Below, piece after piece: positions 47,011 through 59,200 of a stretch of 64,000 nt of DNA; position 1 is the first letter of the stretch, and each line of letters begins with the position of its first letter. The notes below the pieces were generated by a model. That model was not told the origin of the DNA, searched no databases, and saw nothing but the letters and a program-made list of their open reading frames with translations. The translations under genes were made by a program, and so were the position numbers. Source of the stretch: Psychrobacter arenosus (GTDB lineage: Bacteria > Pseudomonadota > Gammaproteobacteria > Pseudomonadales > Moraxellaceae); contig NZ_LR884459.1 in assembly GCF_904848165.1 (NCBI RefSeq), positions 2,480,001-2,544,000 on the forward strand, read 5' to 3'.

Positions 47011-47029
47011 TATCAGCCTTAACACCCCT

Positions 47030-47105
47030 AGGCGATTGGCTCAATTGGTAGAGCATCGGTCTCCAAAACCGAGGGTTGTAGGTTCGAGTCCTACATCGCC
47101 TGCCA
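47030..47105 (+). tRNA. tRNA-Trp (CCA anticodon)
   Basis: A 76-nt cloverleaf: acceptor AGGCGAT/ATCGCCT, anticodon stem TCGGT/ACCGA with loop CTCCAAA (anticodon CCA at 47063-47065), T arm GTAGGTTCGAGTCCTAC, and an encoded 3' CCA. Placement before secE is common in proteobacteria. Confidence 0.97.
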
Positions 47106-47155
47106 CATTTGTTATATCTCACCGCATCTCTGTTCTTCTCCAAAGCGAGTTCTCT

Positions 47156-47638
47156 ATGAGCAACAATCAGGATAACCTCGATACTAAGTTATCTGATGCT
47201 AAGGCGAGGGCAGGAAGTCTGCTGAGTAAAAAGACCAAACCGGTACCAGAAAATTCGGCAGTAGAAGTGGCTAAAACCAGTTCAGCTAAGGATATTACCC
47301 TTTGGCTGGCTGCTTTTGCGGCTCTAATAGGCGCAACTTTAGTCAACCAGTACTTGCCGGGCTATTGGCAGCCTGCTAACAACGTTTGGATCCGCATTGG
47401 ACTAATCGTTGCTTTAGTGGTCGTTGCTCTGGTCTGCTTAGCATTAACGCATCAAGGTAGAGCTTTTAAAATCCTACTAAAAGATGCCGCGGTTGAGCTA
47501 CGCCGAGTCACTTGGCCCAGTAAAGACGAAACCTTCACGAACACGTGGCAGGTCATCGTCGTTATTGCCATTGTAGGCTTTATCGTTTGGTTATTGGATA
47601 ACTTTTTTAATTGGTTCGTTGGGTTATTCATCGGTTAA
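47156..47638 (+). CDS. secE: preprotein translocase subunit SecE
   Basis: SecE clamps SecY in the inner-membrane translocon. The 160 residues start at ATG 47156; a longer frame runs back into the tRNA-Trp gene and is not real. Three membrane segments are visible (LWLAAFAALIGATLVNQYL, IRIGLIVALVVVALVCLAL and VIVVIAIVGFIVWLLDNFF), the three-helix form as in E. coli. The conserved cytoplasmic loop ELRRVTWPSKDET lies just before the last helix. It is followed 23 bp later by nusG. Confidence 0.97.
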   Translation: MSNNQDNLDTKLSDAKARAGSLLSKKTKPVPENSAVEVAKTSSAKDITLWLAAFAALIGATLVNQYLPGYWQPANNVWIRIGLIVALVVVALVCLALTHQGRAFKILLKDAAVELRRVTWPSKDETFTNTWQVIVVIAIVGFIVWLLDNFFNWFVGLFIG

Positions 47639-47661
47639 ATCGTCTTAATTAGGAGCGTCAC

Positions 47662-48192
47662 ATGCGTTGGTATATTGTCCAAGCGTTTTCTGGATATGAG
47701 AAACAAGTGCAGCGCTCACTTACCGAGCGTATTAATCGCAGTGAGTTTGCCGATTCTTTTGGTGAGGTTTTAGTCCCTACCGAAGAAGTCGTCGAAATGA
47801 AAGACGGCAAAAAGCGCAAAAGTGAGCGTAAATTCTTTCCAGGATACGTATTGATCCAAATGGAAATGAATGACGGCACTTGGCACATCGTCAATGAATG
47901 TCCTCGTATTATGGGCTTCATCGGTGGTACGCCAGAAAACCCTGCGCCGATTACCCAAATTGAAGCCGACCGTATTTTAAACCGTCTCAAGCAGACAGAA
48001 GTGGCGCCAAGTCCGAAGACTCTATTTGAGCCAGGCGAAGAGCTACTGGTCATCGATGGTCCTTTCACTGACTTTAAAGGGTTGGTTGAAAAAGTGGATT
48101 ACGAGAAGTCTAAGCTACAATTGACGGTTAACGTATTTAATCGACCCACTCAGGTCGAACTTGAGTTTAGTAAAGTCGAAAAACTGGACTAA
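47662..48192 (+). CDS. nusG: transcription termination/antitermination factor NusG
   Basis: NusG binds RNA polymerase and links it to Rho or to the ribosome. [20 protein letters not shown] is the standard NGN start; [20 protein letters not shown] continues the N-terminal domain and [20 protein letters not shown] is the KOW domain. 176 residues, typical. TTAGGAGCG precedes the ATG. A hairpin with T's follows at 48244. Confidence 0.98.
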   Translation: MRWYIVQAFSGYEKQVQRSLTERINRSEFADSFGEVLVPTEEVVEMKDGKKRKSERKFFPGYVLIQMEMNDGTWHIVNECPRIMGFIGGTPENPAPITQIEADRILNRLKQTEVAPSPKTLFEPGEELLVIDGPFTDFKGLVEKVDYEKSKLQLTVNVFNRPTQVELEFSKVEKLD

Positions 48193-48243
48193 ACATTCAT
48201 GAACCGGGGAGCTTGCGTTGCCCGTGACTGTCTAAAGTAAGAC

Positions 48244-48270
48244 TGCCTCATTATTGAGGCATTGTTTTTT
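48244..48270 (+). terminator. hairpin/terminator between nusG and rplK
   Basis: TGCCTCA-TTAT-TGAGGCA (7-bp perfect stem) is followed by TTGTTTTTT. It may only partly stop transcription into rplK. Confidence 0.75.
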
Positions 48271-48329
48271 AGAATTGTTTTTTAGATCGGTCATAGCAAC
48301 TGGCGTTATCACCCACCAAGGAGAAAATC

Positions 48330-48761
48330 ATGGCTAAGAAGATTGATGGTTACATCAAACTGCAAGTGCCTGCTGGCAAAGCAAATCCGTCACCACCGAT
48401 TGGTCCAGCTTTGGGTCAAAAAGGCGTGAACATCATGGCGTTCTGTAAAGAATTTAACGCTGCGACTGCTAGCATGGAACCAGGTCTACCTATTCCAACT
48501 GAAATCACGGTCTTTGCTGATAAATCATTTACATTTATCATGAAGTCACCACCAGCTGCATACTTACTACGTAAGGCTGCTGGGATTGCTAAAGGTTCTG
48601 GTGAGCCTAATGTGAATAAAGTGGGTAAAGTTACTCGCGAGCAGTTAGAAGAAATCGTAAAAACCAAAAATGCTGACCTAACTGCTGCAGATTTAGACGC
48701 CGCAGTTCGTACGGTTGCTGGTACTGCACGTTCAATGGGTATTACCGTGGAGGGTGTGTAA
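48330..48761 (+). CDS. rplK: 50S ribosomal protein L11
   Basis: L11 forms the GTPase-associated centre of the ribosome with 23S rRNA. 143 residues, with [21 protein letters not shown] and [17 protein letters not shown] intact (the thiostrepton-binding region is unremarkable). CAAGGAGAAAATC before the ATG. Stop TAA abuts the rplA ATG. Confidence 0.99.
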   Translation: MAKKIDGYIKLQVPAGKANPSPPIGPALGQKGVNIMAFCKEFNAATASMEPGLPIPTEITVFADKSFTFIMKSPPAAYLLRKAAGIAKGSGEPNVNKVGKVTREQLEEIVKTKNADLTAADLDAAVRTVAGTARSMGITVEGV

Positions 48762-49463
48762 ATGGCTAAGCTAACCAAACGTCAAAAAACAATTCAAGAG
48801 AGCATCGAGCACGAAAAGTTGTACACTCTTGAAGAAGCAGTAGCAATCCTTAATCAGATTCCACCTGCTAAATTTAAAGAATCTATCGATATCGCTATCA
48901 ACCTTGGTGTTGATCCGCGTAAATCTGACCAAGTCGTCCGTGGTGCTACCAACTTACCTGCGGGTACTGGTAAAACCAAACGCGTTGCTGTATTTGCTCA
49001 AGGCGCTGCTGCTGAAGCCGCTAAAGAAGCTGGTGCTGACATCGTGGGTATGGAAGACCTAGCAGAACAAATCAAAGCCGGTAACATGGACTTTGACGTT
49101 GTTATCGCTGCACCAGACGCTATGCGTGTGGTTGGTCAGTTAGGTACTATCTTAGGCCCACGTGGCTTGATGCCTAACCCTAAAGTCGGTACGGTTACCC
49201 CTAACGTTGCTGAAGCTGTAGCTAACACTAAAGCAGGTCAGGCGACTTATCGTGTTGACAAAGCAGGTATTATCCACACGACTATCGGTCAAATTGGTTT
49301 TACTGCTGAGCAAGTTATGCAAAATGCTAAAGCGCTACTAAGCGATCTTAAGCGTGCTAAGCCAGCTACTTCTAAAGGCGTTTACATCAAAAAGATTACG
49401 CTTTCTAGCACTATGGGTCCTGGTATCGCTATCGATCCAGTACCACATCGTATGGCTAAGTAA
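48762..49463 (+). CDS. rplA: 50S ribosomal protein L1
   Basis: L1 forms the L1 stalk and, in E. coli, represses the rplKA operon. 233 residues. [14 protein letters not shown] is the RNA-binding hinge, with [13 protein letters not shown] near the end. Its ATG follows the rplK stop without a gap, which fits translational coupling. Confidence 0.99.
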   Translation: MAKLTKRQKTIQESIEHEKLYTLEEAVAILNQIPPAKFKESIDIAINLGVDPRKSDQVVRGATNLPAGTGKTKRVAVFAQGAAAEAAKEAGADIVGMEDLAEQIKAGNMDFDVVIAAPDAMRVVGQLGTILGPRGLMPNPKVGTVTPNVAEAVANTKAGQATYRVDKAGIIHTTIGQIGFTAEQVMQNAKALLSDLKRAKPATSKGVYIKKITLSSTMGPGIAIDPVPHRMAK

Positions 49464-49861
49464 TACTATTAATTTTTAGAGGGCAAAGCTTATATAGCGG
49501 TTGCCTCTAATTATTAATAAACAGTTTTTAAAAATTAGGTCAGCGTAGTTTAATCTGCGCTGTCTAAGACCGTAGGTAGAGACAGGGATAGTAATAACTT
49601 CGGTTATTTTAACCCTGTGTTTTTAATCGATACAGCACGCAAGTGCTGGTTGGCCTACGCAGACGGTGACCCATATAAAGTTTCGACATGAGAAAGTGGA
49701 GCTAATCCGCAATCAACGTCATTCTGATAATGGTGCCGTAATTAGTCGTTATTAACGTAAATCGATCATGTATCGGTTTGTTTTAATGACATGTCGTATC
49801 AAGTCAATGGGTTGTGCTGCTTTGGCGGTCGATCAAATTGATAAGATTAAGGAGTCAACTA
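49464..49861 (+). promoter_or_regulatory. rplJL leader (L10-binding RNA leader)
   Basis: This 398-bp region before rplJ contains the elements of an L10 leader: GACCGTAGG near 49568, a hairpin starting CAGGGATAG near 49583, a perfect CAGCAC-GCAA-GTGCTG hairpin with a GNRA loop (49633-49648), and GGCCTACGCAGACGGTGACCC (49652-49672), complementary to the CCGTAGG side. L10(L12)4 binds such structures to repress its own synthesis. A promoter for rplJL should also lie here. Confidence 0.7.
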
Positions 49862-50389
49862 ATGGCATTAACGCTAGAACAGAAACAAAAAGTTGTGGCT
49901 GAAGTGTCTGAAGTTGCTGCGATTGCTTACTCAGCTGTAGCTGCCGACTATCACGGTATGGAAGTATCTCATTTAACTGAGTTACGTAACCGTGCCCGTG
50001 AAAAAGGTGTCGTTTTAAAGGTTGTGAAAAACACCCTAGCCAAACGCGCTTTTGAAGGTACTAAGTTTGAGTGCATGTCAGACAGTATGACTGGTCCATT
50101 ATTATTGGCCTTTTCAATGGAAGATTTGGGTTCTGCTGCACGAGTCATTTTTGACTTTAGCAAAGAAAACAAAGCCCTTGAAACCAAATTGGTCTCAGTC
50201 GGTGGTGAATTGTTTGGTCCTGAAGAGCTTGAGCGTGTCTCAAAGCTGCCAACAAGAGACGAAGCATTGTCTATCTTGATGGCGACGATCAAAGCACCAG
50301 TAACCAAGCTAGCTCAGACTCTAGATGCAGTCCCAAGCAAGTTTGTTCGTACTGTAGCAGCAATCAAAGACGCAAAAGAAGCGGCTTAA
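49862..50389 (+). CDS. rplJ: 50S ribosomal protein L10
   Basis: L10 anchors the L7/L12 stalk. ATG 49862 has a perfect AAGGAG site; the frame opens 48 bp earlier. 175 residues, with MEVSHLTELRNRAREKGVVLKVVKNTLAKRA typical. The C-terminal helix (VPSKFVRTVAAIKDAKEA) binds L7/L12 dimers. Autogenous control by the leader just upstream is expected. Confidence 0.98.
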   Translation: MALTLEQKQKVVAEVSEVAAIAYSAVAADYHGMEVSHLTELRNRAREKGVVLKVVKNTLAKRAFEGTKFECMSDSMTGPLLLAFSMEDLGSAARVIFDFSKENKALETKLVSVGGELFGPEELERVSKLPTRDEALSILMATIKAPVTKLAQTLDAVPSKFVRTVAAIKDAKEAA

Positions 50390-50490
50390 TTATTAAGCTA
50401 ACTACTATAGAGCGATTACGCAGCGCCTAATTGGTCGCCGTAGCGCTTTATTTCTACCCTAATTATATATCAGATAAACGGAGAGTTCTC

Positions 50491-50865
50491 ATGGCACTAT
50501 CTAAAGATGACGTGTTAAACGCAATTGCTGAAATGTCAGTAATGGACATCGTTGAGCTAATCAGCGACATGGAAGAAAAATTTGGCGTAACTGCTGCTGT
50601 TGCTGCTGCCGCTCCTGCCGCTGCTGCTGCTGCCGGTCCTGCTGCTGAAGAAAAAGACGAGTTTGACGTTGTTCTAACTAGCTTCGGTGAGAAGAAAGTT
50701 GGCGTAATTAAAGCTGTACGTGAAGCTACTGGCCTTGGCTTGAAAGAAGCGAAAGAATTGGTTGAAGGCGTTCCTGCTCCAATCAAAGAAGGCGCTAACA
50801 AAGTTGAAGCTGAAGAGCTTAAGAAAAAGCTTGAAGAAGCCGGCGCTACTGTTGAACTAAAATAG
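50491..50865 (+). CDS. rplL: 50S ribosomal protein L7/L12
   Basis: This is the multi-copy stalk protein that recruits translation factors. 124 residues from ATG 50491 (frame opens earlier). The Ala-rich hinge ([24 protein letters not shown]) and C-terminal [26 protein letters not shown] are typical. A terminator follows, before the long gap to rpoB. Confidence 0.99.
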   Translation: MALSKDDVLNAIAEMSVMDIVELISDMEEKFGVTAAVAAAAPAAAAAAGPAAEEKDEFDVVLTSFGEKKVGVIKAVREATGLGLKEAKELVEGVPAPIKEGANKVEAEELKKKLEEAGATVELK

Positions 50866-51955
50866 TTTAACCCCCGCGTTTAAAAAAGAAGTCAGCAGTG
50901 CCTTGCATTGCTGGCTTTTTTTTATTATAATTATTAGCTTGACCTTTTGTGTCTGCCAGTATAGTACGTTGATGGCTAATATAGTTTAGTCCCAATCGTG
51001 CAATTTACTGTGGTTGGTTTGATGTGGCTAGTAGTCAATTTCAGCTAGATTAGCAAAATTAATATGATTGAGCGCTTAGGTAGAGATTATATACCGGTGG
51101 TTAATGATATTTAGCTTAGATTGCCGTAGCTTCACTCACGGTGGTAGATACCCTTCAAAAGGACAGACGATATACATGCTCGTACTCACGCTGATTGATA
51201 AGATACAATAATGTGCAGCTAGACATCATAAGGTGTTTGGCATTTTTTCGTGCCCGAACTTTTAAATTAGGATTGGGGTGCAGGCAAATTTAGCCGCATT
51301 GATACTGATTAGGCAATCGTTCATTAAGAGAAGCTGGTCAAAGCCAGTTTTTAGACAATCAGATTGAATTCTAACCAGATAGGCACGTTGATCTATCTGA
51401 CCGCAAGTGCGCTCTCAACCCATATTCACTTAAATGTGAATGAATATATTTTATTATTATCTTGCTCGGATCTTATTATAGCGAAAGCTAATAAGGTAGG
51501 GGCTAAGTTATCTTAATAGGTTTTGACCTATTACTGGTCATATATTGGTCTCCATTAGCGAGCTGCTAGAGACTTCTTATTAAGATAAGCCTAGTACTGC
51601 ACGGTGTTCAGCTTAGTACTTTATTACGTTCAGTATAGTGTAGCAGAAAAAACTTGTTATAAAATAGTAACAGAGTAGAAATAAACAATTTAGTACGCAG
51701 ACTGAGTTAGCAATAATTAGTAGTGAGCCATAATCGTAGTAAGCAGTTATTGATCGTTTAGTTAGAAGATTTCTTAGTATTTAACTTTGTAGTATTTAAC
51801 ACAGCACAGCAAGCCCGTAAGTGATTTACCCCTTTATAACCGTATTATCATTAGTAAGTCGTTTCAAGTAATTTCGTTCCCGTTGTCTGATGATTTATAT
51901 CAAATTGTCATGATAATGATTTAAATTTGTTTCCCGTCTACTGTAAGGACTCTCG
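50866..51955. other. 1.09 kb non-coding rplL-rpoB gap
   Basis: This stretch follows the rplL terminator (50891-50922). It is A+T-rich, contains no open reading frame of note and no repeat I can name. In E. coli the corresponding gap is around 320 bp. It must contain the promoter(s) and 5' leader of rpoBC and may hold an sRNA; I see several -10-like boxes but no confident pair. Confidence 0.6.
50891..50922 (+). terminator. terminator after rplL
   Basis: GTCAGCAGTGC pairs with GCATTGCTGGC (with G-U pairs) over a very short loop, then eight T's. Confidence 0.82.
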
Positions 51956-54900
51956 ATGGCATATTCTTATACTGAAAAAAAGCGTATTCGCAAAAGCTTT
52001 TCCCAGTTGCCAAATGTGATGGAAATTCCATACCTTTTGGCCATTCAGGTGGACTCGTATCAGCAATTTTTGCAAGAGCATAAAAAGCCGAAGTCGCGTG
52101 AAAACACTGGTTTACAAGCCGCTTTTTCGTCTATTTTCCCTATCGAAAGTCACTCAGGTAACGCTGAGCTTCAGTTCGTTGAATATTACTTAGGCACGCC
52201 TGAGTTTGACGAGCGTGAATGTATCCTTCGTGGCTCTACTTTTGCTGCGCCTTTGCGCGTGAAGATTCGTTTGGTTATTAAAGACAAAGACAGCAAAGAT
52301 AAAGACAGTAAAGCCGCTATTAAAGATATCCGTGAGCAAAGCGTCTATATGGGCGAAATGCCGCTAATGACCAATAACGGTACCTTTATCATCAACGGTA
52401 CTGAGCGTGTTATCGTTTCACAGCTGCACAGATCTCCTGGTGTGTTCTTTGATCACGATAAAGGCAAATCGCACTCAAGCGGTAAAGTCCTTTATAACGC
52501 CCGTATTATTCCTTACCGTGGTTCATGGTTAGACTTTGAATTTGATGCGAAAGACTTAGTCTTTGCTCGTATTGACCGTCGCCGTAAGCTATTGGCTACT
52601 ATCATTCTACGCGCGCTAGGCTTAAGCACCTCTGAAATCTTAGATGTTTTCTTTGATAAAGTGGCGGTTTATAAAGGCGAAGAGCAGTTTGAAATTGATT
52701 TGGTTGCCGATCGTCTCCGTGGTGAGATGGCGCAGTTCGATATCGTGTCTCCAGAAGGTGATGTGCTAGTTGAGCAAGGCAAGCGTATTAATGCACGCCG
52801 TATCCGTCAAATCGAAGAAGCGGGTATGACCAAACTTGCTGTGCCTGATGAATACCTCTATGAGCGTATTTTAGGTGAAGATATCATCGTTGATGATGAA
52901 GTGATTGCCCGTGCTAACACCTTAGTAGACCATGAGTTATTGGTTAAGCTAAACGAGCATGACATTAAAGAATTCACGATTTTGTTCACCAACGATATCG
53001 ACCAAGGGACTTATATTGCGGACACGCTACGCGCTGACAGCACGTCTAGCCGCGAAGAAGCTTTGATTGAAATCTATAAAGTTATGCGTCCAGGTGAGCC
53101 ACCAACGGTTGAGACAGCAGAGAAGCTGTTCGACAGCATGTTCTTTAACGCTGACCGTTATGACCTATCTAACGTTGGTCGTATGAAGTTCAACCGTCGT
53201 TTGGGTCTGCCTTTTGAAGATACCGACAACCCAGACGTGCAACGTGAGCGCAGTGTCCTGACCAACCAAGACATCATCAACGTCTTAAAAGAGTTGATTG
53301 AGATTCGTAATGGTCGCGGCGAAGTCGATGATATCGATCACTTGGGTAACCGCCGTATTCGTTCAGTAGGCGAAATGGCAGAAAACCAATTCCGCGTCGG
53401 TCTAGTGCGTGTTGAGCGTGCCGTTAAAGAGCGTCTAAGCTCTGCAGAATCTGACAACTTATCGCCACAAGATTTGATTAACTCTAAGCCAGTAGCGGCT
53501 GCGGTTAAAGAATTCTTTGGTTCAAGCCAGTTGTCACAGTTTATGGATCAGAACAACCCGTTGTCTGAGATTACCCATAAACGCCGTGTATCTGCATTAG
53601 GCCCAGGTGGTCTAACGCGTGAACGTGCAGGCTTTGAGGTTCGTGACGTACATGACACGCATTATGGTCGTGTCTGCCCGATTGAAACGCCAGAGGGTCC
53701 AAACATTGGTCTGATTAACTCATTAGCAGTATTTGCTAAGACCAACAGCTTTGGTTTCCTTGAGACCCCTTATCGCAGCGTAGTAGACGGTAAGGTAACC
53801 GACGATATCGAATACCTATCAGCTATCGAAGAAGTGGGTACGGTTATTGCTCAGGCGGACTCGCCAATGAATGAGCAAGGCGAGCTGACTGACGAGATGG
53901 TCAGTGTGCGTAGCCAAGGCGAATTCGTGCGTATGCCAAAAGACAAAGTGACGCATATGGATGTGTCGCCAAGTCAGGTTGTTTCTGTGGCCGCTAGCTT
54001 GATTCCGTTCCTAGAACACGATGATGCTAACCGTGCCTTGATGGGTTCGAACATGCAGCGTCAGGCCGTCCCAACTTTGCGTGCTGATAAGCCGTTAGTC
54101 GGTACCGGTATGGAGCGTCACGTAGCTCGTGACTCGGGTGTTTGTGTTATCGCCAATCGTGGCGGCGTGATCGAAGACGTGGATGCTTCTCGTATTGTTA
54201 TTCGTGTTAACGAAGACGAAATGAGCGCTGGTGAAGCGGGTATCGATATTTATAACCTAGTTAAATACACCCGTTCGAACCAGAACACTTGTATTAACCA
54301 ACGTATCATTGTCAACCAAGGTGATGAAGTAGCGGTTGGTGATATCTTGGCTGATGGTCCTTCTACCGATTTAGGTGAGTTGGCGTTAGGTCAGAACATG
54401 CGCATCGCCTTTATGCCATGGAACGGTTATAACTTTGAGGATTCAATCTTACTCTCAGAGCGTGTCGTTAAAGAAGACCGTTTCACGACTATCCACATTC
54501 AAGAATTAACTTGTGTGGCGCGTGATACCAAATTGGGCACCGAAGAAATCACGGGTGATATTCCAAACGTTGGTGAAGCTGCGTTATCAAATCTTGATGA
54601 AGCCGGTATTGTTTACATCGGTGCGGAAGTTGACGCTGGTGACATCCTCGTTGGTAAAGTGACGCCAAAAGGCGAAACCCAATTGACGCCGGAAGAAAAA
54701 CTATTGCGTGCCATCTTTGGTGAAAAAGCGGCGGATGTGAAAGATACTTCACTTCGCGTGCCTTCATCGAGCAAAGGTACGGTAATCGACGTACAAGTCT
54801 TTACTCGTGATGGCGTAGAAAAAGATGCGCGTGCCCGTGCTATCGAAAAGTCGCAGTTGGACAGCTATCGTAAAGATTTAAAAGAAGAGCTGCGTATTTT

Positions 54901-56062
54901 CGAAGAGGCTGCTCGTGGTCGTATCATCAACTTGCTTGATGGTCAGAAAGTTAGTGGCGGTGCTGGATTTAAAGCCGGTAGCGTAATGGCTTCTGCTGAT
55001 ATGCAAGATATGAATTTAGAGACCTTGCTAGACATCCAGCCGGTTGAAGAAGACATCGCTGAGCGTCTAACGCAAATCGCTGAGTTCTTGACCGACAAGC
55101 AAAAAGACATCGATAGCAAGTTTGCTGAGAAGAAACGCAAGCTAAGCGCTGGTGATGACTTGCAGCATGGTGTACAGAAAATCGTTAAGGTTTATCTTGC
55201 CGTGAAGCGTCGTATCCAACCAGGCGATAAGATGGCGGGTCGTCACGGTAACAAAGGGGTTGTCTCTCGCATCATGCCAGTAGAAGACATGCCTTATGAT
55301 GAGCATGGTAATACTGTCGATATCATCTTGAACCCGCTAGGTGTTCCATCGCGTATGAACATCGGTCAGGTGCTAGAAACTCACTTAGGTATGGCAGCAA
55401 AAGGCTTGGGTGAGAAAATTGATCGCATGATTAAAGCGCAAGCGGCGGTTAAAGATCTGCGTGAGTTCTTAGACAAGATTTATAACCGAGTGGGCGGCGA
55501 GCAAGTCGATTTAGACAGCTTAAGCGATGACGATATCCTAGCGCTAGCCAGTAACTTACGTGGTGGTGTACCAATGGGTACTGCAGTATTTGACGGCGCT
55601 GAAGAGACGCAAATCAAAGACTTGCTTGAGCTTGCCGACCTATCAAGAACGGGTCAGCAAACCTTGTATGACGGTCGTACAGGTCAGAAATTTGACCGTC
55701 CTGTGACTGTTGGCTACATGTATATGTTGAAATTGAACCACTTGGTCGATGACAAAATGCATGCCCGTTCTACGGGTTCTTACTCGCTAGTGACGCAGCA
55801 GCCATTGGGTGGTAAAGCTCAGTTTGGTGGTCAGCGTTTCGGTGAGATGGAAGTCTGGGCACTAGAAGCTTACGGTGCAACGTACACCTTGCAAGAGATG
55901 CTAACCGTGAAATCGGATGACGTCGAAGGCCGTACGCGTATGTATAAAAACATCGTCGATGGTGAGCAATACATGGACCCAGGTATGCCTGAATCGTTTA
56001 ACGTATTGACCAAAGAAATCAAATCACTGGGTATTAATATTGAGCTAAAAGAAAACAACTAA
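51956..56062 (+). CDS. rpoB: RNA polymerase beta subunit
   Basis: This is the beta subunit, 1368 residues, slightly longer than E. coli (1342). The rifampicin pocket [29 protein letters not shown] is wild-type. Conserved catalytic region segments include [28 protein letters not shown] and [27 protein letters not shown] precedes the ATG. No deletions or frameshift. Together with rpoC it forms a conserved pair, but rpoB has its own long leader (see the gap). Confidence 0.99.
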   Translation: MAYSYTEKKRIRKSFSQLPNVMEIPYLLAIQVDSYQQFLQEHKKPKSRENTGLQAAFSSIFPIESHSGNAELQFVEYYLGTPEFDERECILRGSTFAAPLRVKIRLVIKDKDSKDKDSKAAIKDIREQSVYMGEMPLMTNNGTFIINGTERVIVSQLHRSPGVFFDHDKGKSHSSGKVLYNARIIPYRGSWLDFEFDAKDLVFARIDRRRKLLATIILRALGLSTSEILDVFFDKVAVYKGEEQFEIDLVADRLRGEMAQFDIVSPEGDVLVEQGKRINARRIRQIEEAGMTKLAVPDEYLYERILGEDIIVDDEVIARANTLVDHELLVKLNEHDIKEFTILFTNDIDQGTYIADTLRADSTSSREEALIEIYKVMRPGEPPTVETAEKLFDSMFFNADRYDLSNVGRMKFNRRLGLPFEDTDNPDVQRERSVLTNQDIINVLKELIEIRNGRGEVDDIDHLGNRRIRSVGEMAENQFRVGLVRVERAVKERLSSAESDNLSPQDLINSKPVAAAVKEFFGSSQLSQFMDQNNPLSEITHKRRVSALGPGGLTRERAGFEVRDVHDTHYGRVCPIETPEGPNIGLINSLAVFAKTNSFGFLETPYRSVVDGKVTDDIEYLSAIEEVGTVIAQADSPMNEQGELTDEMVSVRSQGEFVRMPKDKVTHMDVSPSQVVSVAASLIPFLEHDDANRALMGSNMQRQAVPTLRADKPLVGTGMERHVARDSGVCVIANRGGVIEDVDASRIVIRVNEDEMSAGEAGIDIYNLVKYTRSNQNTCINQRIIVNQGDEVAVGDILADGPSTDLGELALGQNMRIAFMPWNGYNFEDSILLSERVVKEDRFTTIHIQELTCVARDTKLGTEEITGDIPNVGEAALSNLDEAGIVYIGAEVDAGDILVGKVTPKGETQLTPEEKLLRAIFGEKAADVKDTSLRVPSSSKGTVIDVQVFTRDGVEKDARARAIEKSQLDSYRKDLKEELRIFEEAARGRIINLLDGQKVSGGAGFKAGSVMASADMQDMNLETLLDIQPVEEDIAERLTQIAEFLTDKQKDIDSKFAEKKRKLSAGDDLQHGVQKIVKVYLAVKRRIQPGDKMAGRHGNKGVVSRIMPVEDMPYDEHGNTVDIILNPLGVPSRMNIGQVLETHLGMAAKGLGEKIDRMIKAQAAVKDLREFLDKIYNRVGGEQVDLDSLSDDDILALASNLRGGVPMGTAVFDGAEETQIKDLLELADLSRTGQQTLYDGRTGQKFDRPVTVGYMYMLKLNHLVDDKMHARSTGSYSLVTQQPLGGKAQFGGQRFGEMEVWALEAYGATYTLQEMLTVKSDDVEGRTRMYKNIVDGEQYMDPGMPESFNVLTKEIKSLGINIELKENN

Positions 56063-56264
56063 TTATTTAGACTTCGGTCAGATATGACGTGTTTTTACCG
56101 CTAGGACTAAGGACGAGGTTGTTATTTTTAACAACTATGTCAACTTAGTCTTAGCTTATTTATCTCATCCCTATTCATTGCCTTCAGTCCTTTGGTGTCC
56201 GTTAGCCGCTTAACCGCCCCGCTAGTATTGACCCAGATGATGATAAAGATAACGGAGAAGCAGC
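56063..56264. other. rpoB-rpoC spacer
   Basis: A 202-bp spacer with a perfect hairpin GTTGTTA-TTTT-TAACAAC (56118-56135) without T run. Possible RNase-processing or attenuating structure; the function is unknown. Confidence 0.5.
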
Positions 56265-59200
56265 TTGAAAGATTTACTCGATATTATGAAAAGCCCTGCC
56301 GAAAACAACGGCAACCGTGAGTTTGACAGCATTCAAATTTCACTAGCATCGCCTGACACTATTAAGTCATGGTCGCATGGTGAAGTGAAAAAACCTGAAA
56401 CTATTAACTACCGTACTTTTAAACCTGAGCGTGATGGTCTGTTCTGTGCCAAAATTTTTGGTCCAGTCAAAGACTTTGAGTGCTTGTGTGGTAAGTACAA
56501 GCGTCGCAAATTCCAAGGCGTTATCTGTGAGAAATGTGGCGTAGAAGTCACTACCGCTAAAGTTCGTCGTGATCGTATGGGTCACATCGATTTGGCCAGC
56601 CCAGTCGCGCACATTTGGTTCTTAAAATCATTACCAAGCCGCATCGGTCTATTGCTAGACATGACCTTGCGTGATATTGAGCGTGTTTTATATTTTGAAA
56701 GCTATATCGTTACCGATCCTGGCTTAACTAGCCTTGAAAAGTACCAGCTTTTAGACGACGAAGACTACTACAAAGCCCTAGAAGAGTTTGGTGATGAATT
56801 CACCGCGAAAATGGGTGCTGAAGCGGTTCAAGACTTGCTAAAAGACATCGATTTAGATATCGAAATTGATGAGTTGCGCGAAGGTATTCCGCAAACTGGC
56901 TCAGAGACTAAGCTGAAAAAGATGTCTAAGCGTCTTAAATTGCTAGAGTCTTTCCGCGATTCAAACAATAAGCCTGAGTGGATGGTTATGACCATCTTGC
57001 CAGTGCTACCACCTGATTTACGTCCGCTAGTCCCGCTAGAAGGCGGCCGTTTTGCGACGTCTGATCTAAACGATCTTTATCGCCGTGTCATTAACCGTAA
57101 CAACCGTCTAAAGCGTTTGTTAGAGTTGAACGCTCCGGACATCATCGTGCGTAACGAAAAGCGTATGTTGCAAGAGTCGGTCGATGCGTTATTAGATAAC
57201 GGTCGCCGTGGTCGTGCTATCACGGGCAGTAACAAGCGTCCGTTGAAATCACTTGCTGATATGATTAAAGGTAAGCAAGGTCGTTTCCGTCAGAACTTGC
57301 TAGGTAAGCGTGTGGATTACTCGGGCCGTTCGGTCATCGTAGTTGGTCCTACTCTACGCTTACATCAGTGTGGTCTGCCGAAGAAAATGGCCCTTGAATT
57401 GTTCAAGCCATTTACTTACTCAAAACTATTGTCTCATGGTATCGCTACTACGATTAAAGCGGCTAAAAAGATGGTAGAGCGTGAAGAGCCACAAGTGTGG
57501 GATATGCTGGCTATGGTCATCCGTGAGCATCCAGTGATGCTTAACCGTGCACCAACGCTACACAGATTGGGTCTACAGGCTTTTGAGCCCGTACTTATTG
57601 AAGGTAAAGCTATCCAGCTGCACCCGCTCGTTTGTACCGCCTTCAACGCCGATTTCGATGGTGACCAAATGGCGGTCCACGTGCCATTGACGCTAGAGGC
57701 TCAGTTAGAGTGTCGTGCGCTAATGATGTCGACCAACAACATCTTGTCTCCTGCAAACGGTGATCCAATCATCGTACCTTCACAGGACGTTGTACTAGGC
57801 TTGTACTACATCAGCCGCTCATCAATCAATGCCAAAGGCGAAGGCATGATTTTCGCTACGGTTAATGAAGCTTTGCGTGCTATCGGCTCAAATGATTTGC
57901 ATGTTAACGCGATGATTAAAGTGCGTGTGACTGAGTCAAGCTTTGATGAAGAAGGCAATGTCACTAAGACTACTAGCCTAAAAGAAACTGTTGCGGGACG
58001 TTTGCTTATCTGGAATATCATGCCAAAAGGTATGGATTTTGATGAGTGTAACCAAGAGATGACTAAGAAAAATATCTCTAAGTTGATTAACTCTTGCTAC
58101 CGTAAGATGGGCGTTAAAGACAGCGTTATGTTTGCTGACCAATTGATGTACTTAGGTTTCGCGCAAGCGACGCTATCGGGTGTGTCTATCGGTATGGAAG
58201 ACATGGTCATTCCGCCAGCTAAGAAAGATTTGATTGACGCTGCTGATGCTGAAGTCCGTGAAATCGAAGACCAGTTCGAACAAGGTTTCGTTACTGCGGG
58301 TGAGCGTTATAACAAAGTTGTCGATATTTGGTCGCGTACCAACGACAAAGTTGCTAAAGCGATGATGGACAACTTGGCGACCGATATCGTTATCAATGCC
58401 AAGGGTGAAGAAGAAGAGCAGAAGTCATTCAACTCTATCTACATCATGTCAGATTCTGGTGCTCGTGGTAGTGCGGCACAGATTCGTCAGTTGGCCGGTA
58501 TGCGTGGTCTGATGGCTAAGCCAGATGGCTCAATCATCGAGACCCCAATTAAAGCCAACTTCCGCGAAGGCTTGACAGTACTTCAGTACTTCATCTCAAC
58601 GCATGGTGCGCGTAAAGGTCTAGCCGATACGGCATTGAAAACGGCTAACTCGGGTTACCTAACCCGTCGTTTGGTCGACGTAGCGCAAGATTTAGTTATT
58701 ACCGGTGATGACTGTGGTACGGAAGAAGGCTTGCTCATGACGCCGCATATCCAAGGTGGTGAAATCATTGAGAAGTTGGGTGATCGTGTTCTAGGTCGTG
58801 TTACCGCTACTGACGTTAGCTACAACGATGATGCCGATAAAGTCCTAGTACCAGCCGGTACTTTGATTGATGAGCATTGGGTTGAAGTATTAAACAACAA
58901 CGCTATCGATGAGCTATGGGTTCGCTCGGTCATTACTTGTAAAGTTGCTCATGGCGTTTGTGCCCAGTGCTATGGTCGTGATTTGGCCCGTGGTCATAAA
59001 GTGAACATTGGTGAGTCTGTTGGTGTCATGGCAGCCCAGTCTATCGGTGAGCCAGGTACTCAGTTAACGATGCGTACTTTCCACGTGGGTGGGGCTGCGA
59101 GCTCGACTTCAGTGGACAACAGCATCTCAGCACGTAACGCCGGTCAAGTTCGTTTTGACAACATGAAAACGGTTGAGCACGTAGATGGACACTTAGTTAT

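Larger units (their letters stand above)
46551..47029. other. tuf-tRNA-Trp gap with repeat element and promoter
   Basis: Holds the tuf terminator (46604-46637), a 162-bp inverted-repeat element (46661-46822) and the tRNA promoter (46983-47010). No open frame worth naming. Confidence 0.8.

Noticed and set aside
47036..47155. Longer SecE start inside the tRNA-Trp gene
   Set aside because: The residues come from tRNA sequence; SecE proper starts at 47156.
41403..54100. Antibiotic-resistance substitutions in rpsL or rpoB
   Set aside because: The Lys43/Lys88 regions of S12 and the RpoB rifampicin cluster read as wild type.
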